Virus record (IMG/VR): IMGVR_UViG_3300028897_000330
Location: 1-34,372 of that record
Length of the DNA: 34,372 bases
Strand: one strand, 5' to 3'
From: a virus
Translations under genes and position numbers: made by a program
Part shown: positions 6,050-14,057 of the stretch, piece by piece
Position numbering within the stretch: the stretch's first letter is position 1
Layout of the letters: each line of letters starts with the position of its first letter
The notes under the pieces: model-generated
The model's database searches: none
What the model was told of the DNA's origin: nothing
The model's input: the letters and a program-made list of their open reading frames with translations, nothing else

Positions 6050-6259
6050 ATGAACTGCAAACTTTGTAATTGTATTATCGAAGCGGATTGGATCAAAGGC
6101 GAAGATTGGGAAGAAGTAGAAGCTATTATCGACGGCTTTCACTTCGACGGCCCCGTTTGCAACGCTTGTGCTTTCGATTACGAAGTTTCCAAACACGTCG
6201 TAATTGATTTGCACGATTTTTACGAAGTATCGGCGCGGGACTTCGCCCGTTTCCGGTAA
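6050..6259 (+). CDS. Small CxxC zinc-binding protein
   Basis: 69 residues from ATG 6050, chosen because AAAAAGGGGGACTTAAAAATG precedes it; longer open frame upstream runs through the hairpin and is not credible. CKLC at 3-6 and CNAC near 37-40 form a likely zinc site, with acidic helical segments between and after. Function unknown. Lies between hairpins 2 and 3. Confidence 0.72.
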   Translation: MNCKLCNCIIEADWIKGEDWEEVEAIIDGFHFDGPVCNACAFDYEVSKHVVIDLHDFYEVSARDFARFR

Positions 6260-6319
6260 AACTTTTATCGGACGCATAACTTTATCGGCCCTTGGGTTGT
6301 GCGTCCTATTAAGGGTTTT
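6258..6319 (+). repeat. Intercistronic hairpin 3 (expanded loop)
   Basis: Perfect 11-bp inner stem GGACGCATAAC (6270-6280) with GTTGTGCGTCC (6296-6306). The tetraloop is replaced by a 15-nt loop. Outer strands 6258-6268 and 6308-6319 pair. The retained stem with a changed loop shows the helix rather than the loop is constrained. Confidence 0.8.
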
Positions 6320-6363
6320 ACAATCCTTAGTTAGACCAATCCAACGAAAAGGGGGACAAAACA

Positions 6364-6762
6364 ATGGCAAACGCACTTAAAAAGAAGCATCCGAAAATCG
6401 GGAAGTTGATTGCAGAAGGAAGGGAAATTGATAGCACTATCAAAGAACTTTCCAAAAAGCTTAACGAAATCAAAGACGCAATCAAAGCCCATGCGCGCGC
6501 GACGGAAGAAAACCAAATCGTCGGCGATTACGGTAGCGCAGTTTTTATCGACGATATGGTATCTGCTACCATTGATATTCGCGCACTTCGGGACAAGCTT
6601 CGTCGCCGACCGGACGATTTTTTGGCTTGCGTCAAAGTCCAAATCGGCAAAGCCGAAACCGTATTGGGTAAGGAAGAATTTACCAAACTTGCTAAATTCA
6701 AGACTACCAAATTCAATAAGGTTACTTTCGGCGAAGTCGAAAATTACGGCGAAGAAAAGTAA
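6364..6762 (+). CDS. Hypothetical protein with coiled-coil start
   Basis: 132 residues. Residues about 10-50 are predicted helix with coiled-coil character (KLIAEGREIDSTIKELSKKL), followed by a short alpha/beta part (GSAVFIDDMVSATIDIRALRD; DDFLACVKVQIGKAE). Overall basic. Start preceded by AAAAGGGGGACAAAACAATG. No recognised family; the layout resembles small phage structural or nucleic-acid accessory proteins. Confidence 0.72.
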   Translation: MANALKKKHPKIGKLIAEGREIDSTIKELSKKLNEIKDAIKAHARATEENQIVGDYGSAVFIDDMVSATIDIRALRDKLRRRPDDFLACVKVQIGKAETVLGKEEFTKLAKFKTTKFNKVTFGEVENYGEEK

Positions 6763-6811
6763 AACCTTTATAGGGCGCATTACTTTGGTAGTGCGTCCAA
6801 TTAAGGGTTTT
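6761..6811 (+). repeat. Intercistronic hairpin 4 (UUUG loop)
   Basis: Inner stem 6773-6783 with 6788-6798, loop TTTG. Pair 9 of the stem is T-A here and A-T in hairpins 1, 3 and 7, a covariation. The alternative downstream stem AAGGGT/ACCCTT is also present. Confidence 0.85.
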
Positions 6812-6851
6812 ACCCTTAGATCGACCATTATTTAAAAGGGGGACTTAAACA

Positions 6852-7445
6852 ATGGAAAACGTTACAACGGAAAATGCAGTAGTACAGGCAGAAGGAAGCG
6901 TTATCGATCTTGCGCGGCGTATTCTGGTAGAACTGGACAATAATCAACGTGCGGATTTGGTAATGCTACTTATTAATGGATTTCCGAACAATGGCGACGG
7001 ATATCCCGCGACGGTTGCGGAATGTATTCGGCCCGATATCAAATTCAAGTTGGGCGTTATCGCTGCTGTAAAGAAGTTCAAAGACCGCAAGACTTTCAAA
7101 ACTTCCAACAAAACAAGATTGAAGTATATGCAGATTATGGCAAAAGAGCTATCGGAAGTTTACGAAGTCGAAGCCCCGACCGTTACCGTCGAAGGAATCG
7201 ACCTTGACAAAAAAGTTAAGGATACCGAAGAAGACAGCGGCAGTAGCAGTTATAACCGCGAAGACAAAACGATAACCATGCGCGGCAAGCTTTCGATTGT
7301 TACTTTCCTTCACGAATTCGCGCACCATTTGGGAAAGAACGAAAGACTTGCAGCTATTTGGTCTATCAACTTGTTTCGCAAAACCTACCCGCACCAGTTT
7401 AGAAAGTTGGCGGCGGTCGGTCATACCCTGCGAAGGGTAGGTTAG
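6852..7445 (+). CDS. HExxH metallopeptidase-like protein
   Basis: 197 residues. The C-terminal part contains FLHEFAHHLGKNE with H154, E155 and H158 forming an HExxH zinc-metallopeptidase motif and E164 as a possible third ligand, preceded by a hydrophobic strand (KLSIVTF). The N-terminal two thirds are helical and unassigned. The active-site pattern suggests a small intracellular zinc peptidase, but the substrate is unknown and the motif alone does not prove activity. It lies directly upstream of the amidoligase gene, separated by hairpin 5, so it may process a substrate of that chemistry (inference). Start preceded by AAAAGGGGGACTTAAACAATG. Confidence 0.7.
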   Translation: MENVTTENAVVQAEGSVIDLARRILVELDNNQRADLVMLLINGFPNNGDGYPATVAECIRPDIKFKLGVIAAVKKFKDRKTFKTSNKTRLKYMQIMAKELSEVYEVEAPTVTVEGIDLDKKVKDTEEDSGSSSYNREDKTITMRGKLSIVTFLHEFAHHLGKNERLAAIWSINLFRKTYPHQFRKLAAVGHTLRRVG

Positions 7446-7494
7446 AACCTTTATAGGAAGCATTACTTCGGTAGTGCTTCCAATTAAGGGTTTT
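7446..7494 (+). repeat. Intercistronic UUCG hairpin 5
   Basis: Inner stem GGAAGCATTAC (7456-7466) with GTAGTGCTTCC (7471-7481), loop TTCG, 11 pairs including one T-G. Compared with hairpin 4, pairs 3 and 4 change to A-T on both strands, again covariation. The outer strands pair as in the other copies. Confidence 0.85.
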
Positions 7495-7531
7495 AATATT
7501 AGTTGGGAAAAACGAAAAGGGGGACTAAGCT

Positions 7532-8833
7532 ATGAACAATCAAAGGACGTTTGGAATCGAAATCGAATGTCATTCCCAAATATCAAAGGGAATGATGGTT
7601 GCGCGATTGAAGCGATTCTTTGACGACAACGGTATTAACCATTCGGCAATAGCGGATTCGTACGGGCATCAAACGGACGAATACAATACTACCCTTTGGT
7701 ACGTCAAAGACGATGGTTCGCTTTACGCGCAAAATTCAGTCATGCGTACGCAGTTTCCAAAGAATATGGAAATTGCTTCGCCTGTATTGAAAGGCCGCGA
7801 AGGGCTTAAAGCGTTAAAGATCGTTTGCGACGCTTTAGACGGTATTGCAACCGTTTCCAAATCCTGCGGTCTTCACGTCCACCACGGCGTACAGGGAATT
7901 TCCGACGTGGAACTTCGGCGCGTTATCAATGGTTGGCTTAAATGCGAAAAGTACTTTTATTTCGCTTTGCCGAATTCACGTCAAAGTAATAACTACTGTA
8001 AATCGTGGAAGGATTGTAACGCGCGGCAGATTCAAAACCATGAAAGCCCTATGTCATGGTATAACGAAATGACAACGGGCCTTATTGACCGACGCAAAAC
8101 GGCGTTGAATCTACGCAGTTACACTTCCCGGCGAACGCTTGAATTTAGACTACATAGCGGTACGGTAGAATTTCCGAAAATGAAGAATTGGCTTCTACTT
8201 ACCCAACGTTGGCTTGAATTCGCTATAGCCGGTCTTTTTGATAGTACTTATCTTATCACATTTCAAGGTTTCATTTCCAAGTTGAAAGAAGAAGGAAGTA
8301 TAGAAATTGCTACCGAAATTCCAACACCCCAACTAAACCCTTATGCGGGGAAGTCGGAAGCGGAAATTTATATTCGCCCCGGCAGTAAAAAGAAAAAATG
8401 GCCCCGCGCAGAATCCAAGGCTTATACTATCTTGGAAGAAATCAAAACCGGCGCAACGAAAAAACAATTGGTAGACACAATCAACGCTATCTACGGACTT
8501 ATCGACCATATAGATGCCGTTGATTGCCCCGCACAAAAGAAGTATGTTAGTGCTATGCTTACCAATATGAAAAGCGAAAAAGCCGGTTGGGGTTTCAACG
8601 TAAAAAAGAAAGGACGCGGAAAAGCTGCAAAGTTTTATCTGCTTCCACTTGACTACGAAGGCGACCCCGAAGAATGTCCGACCGTCAACCCCGACGCGCC
8701 TTTAGCTACTTCTACGTCGGTAATGCACGTAAACGTCGGAAATCTTACCAACGACGATAACGCTGCTATCGGGCATTTTGTAGAACGCTGCGTTCACTTC
8801 GAAGAAGAACAACGCGGCAACGACTTGGATTAA
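7532..8833 (+). CDS. Amidoligase (ATP-dependent COOH-NH2 ligase family)
   Basis: 433 residues. The pattern FGIEIEC (residues 7-13), acidic/aromatic DDGSLYAQ, MEIASPVLKG, SCGLHVHHG (111-119) and RTLEFRLHSGTVEF (about 204-217) matches the Amidoligase_2 group, relatives of glutamine synthetase and glutamate-cysteine ligase that join a carboxylate to an amine using ATP. The conserved acidic IEIE and the HVHHG residues are expected metal and nucleotide ligands. The C-terminal 150 residues are unassigned. The neighbouring glutamine amidotransferase (8912) and gamma-glutamylcyclotransferase (12925) fit a shared peptide or amine conjugation pathway. Preceded by GAAAAGGGGGACTAAGCTATG. Confidence 0.88.
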   Translation: MNNQRTFGIEIECHSQISKGMMVARLKRFFDDNGINHSAIADSYGHQTDEYNTTLWYVKDDGSLYAQNSVMRTQFPKNMEIASPVLKGREGLKALKIVCDALDGIATVSKSCGLHVHHGVQGISDVELRRVINGWLKCEKYFYFALPNSRQSNNYCKSWKDCNARQIQNHESPMSWYNEMTTGLIDRRKTALNLRSYTSRRTLEFRLHSGTVEFPKMKNWLLLTQRWLEFAIAGLFDSTYLITFQGFISKLKEEGSIEIATEIPTPQLNPYAGKSEAEIYIRPGSKKKKWPRAESKAYTILEEIKTGATKKQLVDTINAIYGLIDHIDAVDCPAQKKYVSAMLTNMKSEKAGWGFNVKKKGRGKAAKFYLLPLDYEGDPEECPTVNPDAPLATSTSVMHVNVGNLTNDDNAAIGHFVERCVHFEEEQRGNDLD

Positions 8834-8882
8834 ACTTTTATCGGGCGCATTACTTCGGTAGTGCGTCCTATTAAGGGCTTAA
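8832..8882 (+). repeat. Intercistronic UUCG hairpin 6
   Basis: Inner stem GGGCGCATTAC (8843-8853) with GTAGTGCGTCC (8858-8868), loop TTCG. The outer strands AAACTTTTAT and ATTAAGGGCTT pair. Downstream TTAAGGGCTTAA is itself a small dyad. Confidence 0.85.
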
Positions 8883-8911
8883 TTCAAATGTATGAAAGGG
8901 GGACTTAAACA

Positions 8912-9769
8912 ATGTGCGGAATTTATGGTTATATCGGAAAGCCGAAAGACAAAAGTAAAGTATTTCGGCTTATGAAAACATTAGCAGTATTAACGGAAAC
9001 ACGCGGTATAGATGGTACTGGTTTTTTTGCGCTTACGGATAGCGAACTTATTACCGAAAAATGCGATATCCGCGCGAAAGAATTTATCCGCGTATCAAAG
9101 CTAATGAAGCGCGCAATCGTGGACGAAAACGCGGAAGTATTTGTAGGACACAACCGCAAGGCTTCGCTTGGTGCTATCAACCTTCGTAATACGCATCCGT
9201 TCGTCGGCGACCGTTACGCTATGGTTCATAACGGAACCTTCGGCGAAACCGCTTTCAAGCTTGCCGGTAAACACCGCGTTAAGTGTAAAATGGAAGGCGA
9301 AACCGATAGCGAAGCAATGCTACGCGTTTTCGATAAGATTGGATTTTCCGCGAAGACGTTAAAGAAGTTAGATTGCTATTCGCTTGTCATTCTTGATTAT
9401 ACCACGCGGCAAATTTTCTTCGCGCGGGACAATCAAAGGCCGATAGTAATTTACGACCTGCGCGCAAGCCTTGGTATTCGTGTATTTGCTTCTACCTATG
9501 ATATTGCAGAAGCAGCTTTCGAATACCTTGAACTTGACTTCGAAAATGTTTTCAAGACAAAAGCTTGGCATCTTTACACTTTCGATATTGAAAGCGGAGA
9601 AGCCGAAAATCTTGGTAGGTACTATACCCCGCCGACAAGCCCTAAACCGAAATTGGTTCGCGCGACCAACTTCGGGCGGCGCGGGTACGCTGCACCGGGA
9701 ACGGAAGAAGAATTAACTATTCATAATCCGAAACGGGTACGGCGCGCGCTAATCGTCTATGGCGATTAA
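8912..9769 (+). CDS. Class-II glutamine amidotransferase
   Basis: 285 residues. MCGIYGY puts the catalytic nucleophile at C2, as in N-terminal nucleophile glutaminases once Met1 is removed. Other conserved elements are RGIDGTG (31-37), GHNRKAS (about 79-85), NTHPF, HNGT (106-109) and TDSE (131-134), all in the order seen in GATase_2 domains. The domain releases ammonia from glutamine for an acceptor enzyme; here no synthase domain is fused, and the C-terminus is a basic tail. The adjacent amidoligase is the natural partner. Preceded by GAAAGGGGGACTTAAACAATG. Confidence 0.92.
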   Translation: MCGIYGYIGKPKDKSKVFRLMKTLAVLTETRGIDGTGFFALTDSELITEKCDIRAKEFIRVSKLMKRAIVDENAEVFVGHNRKASLGAINLRNTHPFVGDRYAMVHNGTFGETAFKLAGKHRVKCKMEGETDSEAMLRVFDKIGFSAKTLKKLDCYSLVILDYTTRQIFFARDNQRPIVIYDLRASLGIRVFASTYDIAEAAFEYLELDFENVFKTKAWHLYTFDIESGEAENLGRYYTPPTSPKPKLVRATNFGRRGYAAPGTEEELTIHNPKRVRRALIVYGD

Positions 9770-9793
9770 CTCTAGGAAAGGGGGACTTAGGCA

Positions 9794-10039
9794 ATGTCGA
9801 AACCGACTATCAATCTTATTGACTTTCGAAAGTATCCTTCAATGTGTCCCGATTACGATATGGATAGACATATTGGACGCGACGCGGAACCGCCGAAGGA
9901 ATGTTTCAAAGTCGAAACGTTGAAAGGCAGTATCGACTACGTAGCGGGAAAATTTATTAGCGCGCAAACGGTTCAAGACCTAATCAATATGAAATGGTCT
10001 GTTAACGTCCGCGCACCCCGCAACGCCGACCTTGAGTAG
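9794..10039 (+). CDS. Hypothetical protein
   Basis: 81 residues (NLIDFRKYPSMCPDYDMDRHI; then VETLKGSIDYVAGKFIS and DLINMKWSVNV). The C-terminal part looks like a small alpha/beta unit. It is the only gene in the operon from 5369 to 12818 not preceded by a hairpin: the gap after 8912-9769 is only 24 nt. The initiation signal GAAAGGGGGACTTAGGCAATG is retained. No family recognised. Confidence 0.68.
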   Translation: MSKPTINLIDFRKYPSMCPDYDMDRHIGRDAEPPKECFKVETLKGSIDYVAGKFISAQTVQDLINMKWSVNVRAPRNADLE

Positions 10040-10040
10040 T

Positions 10041-10092
10041 AAACCTTTATCGGGCGCATAACCCTTGCGGTTGTGCGTCCTATTAAGGGTTT
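10041..10092 (+). repeat. Intercistronic hairpin 7
   Basis: Inner stem GGGCGCATAAC (10052-10062) with GTTGTGCGTCC (10070-10080), a 7-nt loop CCTTGCG that adds a further C-G closing pair. Outer strands AAACCTTTAT and ATTAAGGGTTT pair. Last copy of the series. Confidence 0.85.
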
Positions 10093-10133
10093 AACACTTG
10101 TAACACCATTATTAGCAAAGGGGGGCTAGTAAA

Positions 10134-12818
10134 ATGAGTAACTTCGTAACATTGACAAAGGAAGAATTCGAAGCGAACTTGCCCGACAATTTTACTATTG
10201 TCAACGTACCAAACTGCAACGAATTCGTTTATCAAATCCCGACGACCAATACGGAAGTAGACGTTCGCGTTTATTCCACCGTTGATTATCGAACCGGCGT
10301 TACGCGTGATATCGGCGCGGACGCTATTCGGGTTGTTTTTTGGGAAAAGACAAACGATAGACCAATCGGCAAGGGGAAGAAAATTCTTCGCGTCGAAGGA
10401 AGAACTTCAATCGGTCAACGTCTGCAAGACCGAATCGCCGAGTTTATGGGAACCGCGAACGATCAAGACGTAGTAAATTTCGAATACGTTCGCGCGGTAC
10501 TTTCCCATAATGCGGTTAATTGGATGGACTTCGCCCAAGGTCTGTTAGAAAGCTTGGTAAACTATGGGCGGTTGACGGACGGACAATTAGCTTACGTTTT
10601 GGGCGATCTAAACCCGAAAGGCAAGCCCACGATGGAAGCGCGCGTACTGGCGAAAGACCCCGGCTTTAAGGATCAATTCGCCGAATCGCAATTGGAACAA
10701 GCGGAAGTTGACGTTTTGGTATTGGGCGATTCAACCGTTACAATCCCAATCGAAGAACCCGAACCGGAACCGGAAACGGAACCGGTAGTAAATTTCAGTT
10801 TCCGCGACGATCCCGATGGTAACGACGATTGGTTGGCGCAATCGCGCGGAACACCAACCGCCGAATACCCGTTTTTCAATTATCCGTTCGAAACGTTCAA
10901 CCCCGTTCAATCAGAAGTACTTCCGTACGCTGATAAAGAAAACAATCTGGTTATCGGCGCGAACACTTCGGCAGGGAAAACCATTTGCGCGGAACTGCTA
11001 ATGGACGTTGTTCTTCTGCGCGGAAAAAAGATCGTTTACCTTTCCCCGCTGAAATCCCTAACGCAAGAAAAGTACGACGATTGGCAGAAGCGTTACCCGG
11101 ACGAAAAAATTACTATCCTTACCGGGGATTATGTTCTTTCGGAACGCAAGAAAGCCGAACTTGCGGATAGCACCATTATTGTTATGACTTCGGAAATGTG
11201 CGATTCGCGTACCCGTCGTATGAAAGCTGAAAAGAACTATTGGTTAAAGCAAGTCGGGCTTGTTATTGTGGACGAATCCCATATTCTTAGCACCGATAGG
11301 GGACACGCGGTAGAAGCGGGACTTATGCGTTTTACCGCTATTAACCACAATGCCCGAATTCTTCTGCTATCGGCAACCATGCCAAACGTTGCGGAACTTG
11401 GCGAATGGTTAACAGTAATGAATGGAAAGCCGACCGACGTTGTTTTTTCTACTTGGCGACCGGTTGAACTGAACATGAATTACTGCGAATACCAAGTAGC
11501 TTACCGCGACTATTGGACAACGCAATCAAACAAAATGAACATGGTAGTAGATATCGCACAATCGAAGCCGAACGAAAAGTTCCTTATTTTCACCCACGAC
11601 AAGGGAACCGGAAGACGGATAGTAAAAATGCTTCGCGATCTTGGCGAAGAAACATTCTTCCATAATGCCGATTTGGATTTGGAAGACCGGTTGGATATCG
11701 AAACGAAATTCGCCGACCGGGAAAATGGAATTCGTATTTTGGTTTCTACTTCTACCCTTGCTTGGGGACGGAACCTACCGGCGCGCAACGTCATTATTAC
11801 CGGTATCCACCGGGGCTTGAATGAAGTTGACGAACTCGACATTATTCAAATGGCAGGACGCGCGGGGCGTTACGGAATAGACGACGCGGGTTTTGTTTTT
11901 CTTCTGCTACCAGAAGGTGCAACCGAAGAATGGCGCGAACGCTTTATGAATCCGCGTCCCGTCCGGTCTGTACTGGCGCACTTCTTCCCGTTTCACGTTA
12001 TATCAGAAATCGAAACAAAAACGATTCGGGAACCGCAAGACTTGTACGCATGGTACAACCGGTCGTTGCTTGCAAAGCAAAACGACGAAGACTATTTTAC
12101 TTCGCACGATGCAACCGAACTTATGGATCGTTTGCTTAATATGGAAATGATAACAAGCGACGATGGACGAATAGTAAAAGCGACGGGACTTGGACGCGTA
12201 TGTTCATGGTTGTATTTTTCACCGCAAGACGTTTACAAATGGTATCAAAACTTCGACGCGTATTTTAAAAACGGTCTTTACGAAGAACCCGAACGCGACC
12301 GTTTTTTGGCGTGGGCTATTGGCGATATCCCTTCGAACGATTGGGGGTATATCCCGAAAGACGTACAACCGGAAGCACAAAGCTTTGCTATGCCGCTTGT
12401 CGGTAGATCAATTCGGCCCACGTCCGCTATTATTGCGGCAATTGCTACTTATGCCGCTTTAACCGGGGAAGAAGTACCGGACGCGTTGAAATCGATACGG
12501 CGGCAAATCGTTTTTGATATAGACCGTATCGGACAAGCCCTTGCACTTATCGACAAAATGCACGCTAGTTGGAATCGCGACCTTTGGGAAACGCTGCCGC
12601 TTCGCGTGAAGTACGGCGTACCCGAAGAAGTAGTTCCGCTTACGCGCATTAAGAAAGTCGGCGGAAAGCGCGCCTTGTCTTTATACCAAAAGGGCTTTAC
12701 TACCATTGAAAGCATTTCAAAGGCAAAGTTGAAGGACTTGACAAAAGTGTTAACCCCTGCGTTGGCCCGCGAAATCAAAGCCAATGCGAAAGCGCGTCTG
12801 TTAGAAGACGCGGTTTAA
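10134..12818 (+). CDS. Ski2/Hel308-like SF2 helicase
   Basis: 894 residues, the largest protein here. Motifs: ANTSAGKT (I, about 276-283), YLSPLKSL (Ia), DESH (II, about 380), LLLSATMPN (III), STSTLAWGRNLPA (V) and IIQMAGRAGRYG (VI, about 570-581). The order and the DESH and QMAGRAGR variants are those of the Ski2-like family that includes Hel308, and a helix-hairpin-helix-like end (LTRIKKVGGKRALSLYQKGF) supports this. The N-terminal 250 residues are unassigned and contain an EPEPEPETEP stretch. Such helicases unwind branched DNA or RNA. It may serve replication-fork or recombination repair, or RNA handling of the hairpin-rich operon it lies in. Start preceded by AAAGGGGGGCTAGTAAAATG. Confidence 0.92.
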   Translation: MSNFVTLTKEEFEANLPDNFTIVNVPNCNEFVYQIPTTNTEVDVRVYSTVDYRTGVTRDIGADAIRVVFWEKTNDRPIGKGKKILRVEGRTSIGQRLQDRIAEFMGTANDQDVVNFEYVRAVLSHNAVNWMDFAQGLLESLVNYGRLTDGQLAYVLGDLNPKGKPTMEARVLAKDPGFKDQFAESQLEQAEVDVLVLGDSTVTIPIEEPEPEPETEPVVNFSFRDDPDGNDDWLAQSRGTPTAEYPFFNYPFETFNPVQSEVLPYADKENNLVIGANTSAGKTICAELLMDVVLLRGKKIVYLSPLKSLTQEKYDDWQKRYPDEKITILTGDYVLSERKKAELADSTIIVMTSEMCDSRTRRMKAEKNYWLKQVGLVIVDESHILSTDRGHAVEAGLMRFTAINHNARILLLSATMPNVAELGEWLTVMNGKPTDVVFSTWRPVELNMNYCEYQVAYRDYWTTQSNKMNMVVDIAQSKPNEKFLIFTHDKGTGRRIVKMLRDLGEETFFHNADLDLEDRLDIETKFADRENGIRILVSTSTLAWGRNLPARNVIITGIHRGLNEVDELDIIQMAGRAGRYGIDDAGFVFLLLPEGATEEWRERFMNPRPVRSVLAHFFPFHVISEIETKTIREPQDLYAWYNRSLLAKQNDEDYFTSHDATELMDRLLNMEMITSDDGRIVKATGLGRVCSWLYFSPQDVYKWYQNFDAYFKNGLYEEPERDRFLAWAIGDIPSNDWGYIPKDVQPEAQSFAMPLVGRSIRPTSAIIAAIATYAALTGEEVPDALKSIRRQIVFDIDRIGQALALIDKMHASWNRDLWETLPLRVKYGVPEEVVPLTRIKKVGGKRALSLYQKGFTTIESISKAKLKDLTKVLTPALAREIKANAKARLLEDAV

Positions 12819-12830
12819 GTCCCCAACAGG

Positions 12831-12896
12831 CGGCAGGGGGAATCGTCCCCCTGTCGTCGATTGGGTACTTAACCCAAATGGGCGACGGTCGGCCCA
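12831..12896 (+). repeat. Three tandem hairpins
   Basis: Stem 1: 12831-12841 with 12846-12856, 11 pairs, loop ATCG. Stem 2: TTGGGT (12861-12866) with ACCCAA (12872-12877). Stem 3: TGGGC (12879-12883) with GCCCA (12892-12896), extended by GA/TC. They replace the UUCG hairpin type found between earlier genes. No U-tract follows, so a processing or mRNA-stability role is more likely than termination. Confidence 0.7.
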
Positions 12897-12924
12897 AAAC
12901 TAAACACAAAGGGGGACTAGTAAA

Positions 12925-13353
12925 ATGGATCATTTTTCAAATGGACATGGTGCAATATTCGTCTATGGAACCTTGAAGCACGATCAACGAAATTTTTTGG
13001 TTATCGCCGACGATGTACTATCCCATGAAGAAGCATTTATCGAAGGGACAATGTACGATCTTGGGCCTTATCCCGGCGTTGTTCTTAACGGCGAAAATAT
13101 AGTGAAGGGCGAATTGATGATAGTAAAAAATATGCCCGATGTAATCCGCCGTTTGGATGCCCTAGAAGGGTATCGGCCCGACGATCCGAAGTATTGTCAT
13201 TACAACCGGCGTACCGTTGACGTGGCAATAGACGGGGGACGCAAGCGGGTTAAAGCGTACACTTACGAAATTATCGACCGCTACGGTTTAGCGGAAGAAA
13301 GAAAGCCCGTCGTAGTTGAATGGTTTCCTAACGAATATTGGACACGTTCGTAG
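12925..13353 (+). CDS. Gamma-glutamylcyclotransferase (AIG2/GGCT-like)
   Basis: 142 residues. IFVYGTLKHDQRN (11-23), YDLGPYPGVV (about 45-54) and LDALEGYRP with the expected catalytic acid E81 are the signature of the GGCT/AIG2 fold, which releases 5-oxoproline from gamma-glutamyl-amines or -peptides. Length is normal for a single domain. Its place in the same operon as an amidoligase and a glutamine amidotransferase is the combination expected for making and editing gamma-glutamyl-type linkages. Preceded by AAAGGGGGACTAGTAAAATG. Confidence 0.88.
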   Translation: MDHFSNGHGAIFVYGTLKHDQRNFLVIADDVLSHEEAFIEGTMYDLGPYPGVVLNGENIVKGELMIVKNMPDVIRRLDALEGYRPDDPKYCHYNRRTVDVAIDGGRKRVKAYTYEIIDRYGLAEERKPVVVEWFPNEYWTRS

Positions 13354-13366
13354 AAAGGGGGGAAGT

Positions 13367-13546
13367 ATGGCAAGGTTATTTATTGTCTTCATGCCCCCGT
13401 TGTCTTTGAACTATAGGGACAACGATTTTAGGGATTCACCGCTTCAAATGATATATGATCCCGTCGTACATACTTGGGACGTGCTAACTTCTATTTTTAC
13501 TTTCTATCGAAACCGCTATTGGACAATTAGGACTTATCGCATATGA
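13367..13546 (+). CDS. Small hypothetical protein
   Basis: 59 residues from ATG 13367, chosen for GAAAGGGGGGAAGTATG upstream; a start at 13316 would lie inside the cyclotransferase gene. The N-terminal segment ARLFIVFMPPLSL is hydrophobic and the C-terminus is aromatic and basic (FYRNRYWTIRTYRI). Function unknown. Overlaps the next ATG by 4 nt (ATGA). Confidence 0.6.
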   Translation: MARLFIVFMPPLSLNYRDNDFRDSPLQMIYDPVVHTWDVLTSIFTFYRNRYWTIRTYRI

Positions 13547-13920
13547 GAAAACTAAATAGAAGTAAAAAAAGAGAATTGAAGCGGACAGGAAAAGCCGGGG
13601 TTTATTGCCGCTATTGCAAAACCTATCACGAAGCCAGTATTCGTAGGGGCAATAAAGATCAAGCGCACGAACGGTTATGCCGAACAAAATACGTTAGTGC
13701 GGATAGTAAAGCCTGCGGGCAATTTACCCCGGCGAAATCCTTTTGGTGCGAAAAAAACCAATATTGGGTGGACGTAAACGTTTGCGTTTTCCGACGTGAC
13801 AATCAAAACCTTTATCTTAGTTACGCGGATTGTAAAGCTTGTAAACAGGCTATCGACGTTGACGTGGCGATAAATGCAAACCGCCCGAATCGAATCCTAA
13901 AAAGAAGGGGGACTACGTAA
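13543..13920 (+). CDS. Basic zinc-binding protein
   Basis: 125 residues: basic start (RKLNRSKKRELKRTGKAG), CRYC near 22-25, further cysteines at about 46, 58 and 68, and CKAC near 98-101. Probably two zinc sites and nucleic-acid binding. Resembles HNH-adjacent zinc proteins but lacks an HNH catalytic motif. Coupled to the previous gene by ATGA and to the next by TAATG. Confidence 0.65.
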   Translation: MRKLNRSKKRELKRTGKAGVYCRYCKTYHEASIRRGNKDQAHERLCRTKYVSADSKACGQFTPAKSFWCEKNQYWVDVNVCVFRRDNQNLYLSYADCKACKQAIDVDVAINANRPNRILKRRGTT

Positions 13921-14057
13921 TGGTAATGCCAAACATGAAAGAAGTACTACTGTTTATCGGCGGACGGGTTATAAATTACTTCTTCTTCGTGCTATTCGGT
14001 GTCGCGTTAGGTTATCTTTGGGCTATGAAAGCTTATAGCGTAGGGTTGTTTCAATGA
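13920..14057 (+). CDS. Small membrane protein
   Basis: 45 residues with one hydrophobic helix at about 9-35 (VINYFFFVLFGVALGYLWAM). The first ATG lies 8 nt after GGGGG (AAGAAGGGGGACTACGTAATG); starts at the third or sixth codon are possible. Shares one base with the previous stop and overlaps the next ATG (ATGA). Membrane role unknown. Confidence 0.65.
   Translation: MVMPNMKEVLLFIGGRVINYFFFVLFGVALGYLWAMKAYSVGLFQ

Noticed and set aside
5517-10092. CRISPR array
   Set aside because: The repeats are palindromic and lie between full genes at irregular distances, with no constant spacers.
5517-10092. Series of intrinsic terminators
   Set aside because: The stems are not followed by a U-tract, and downstream genes would then lack promoters.
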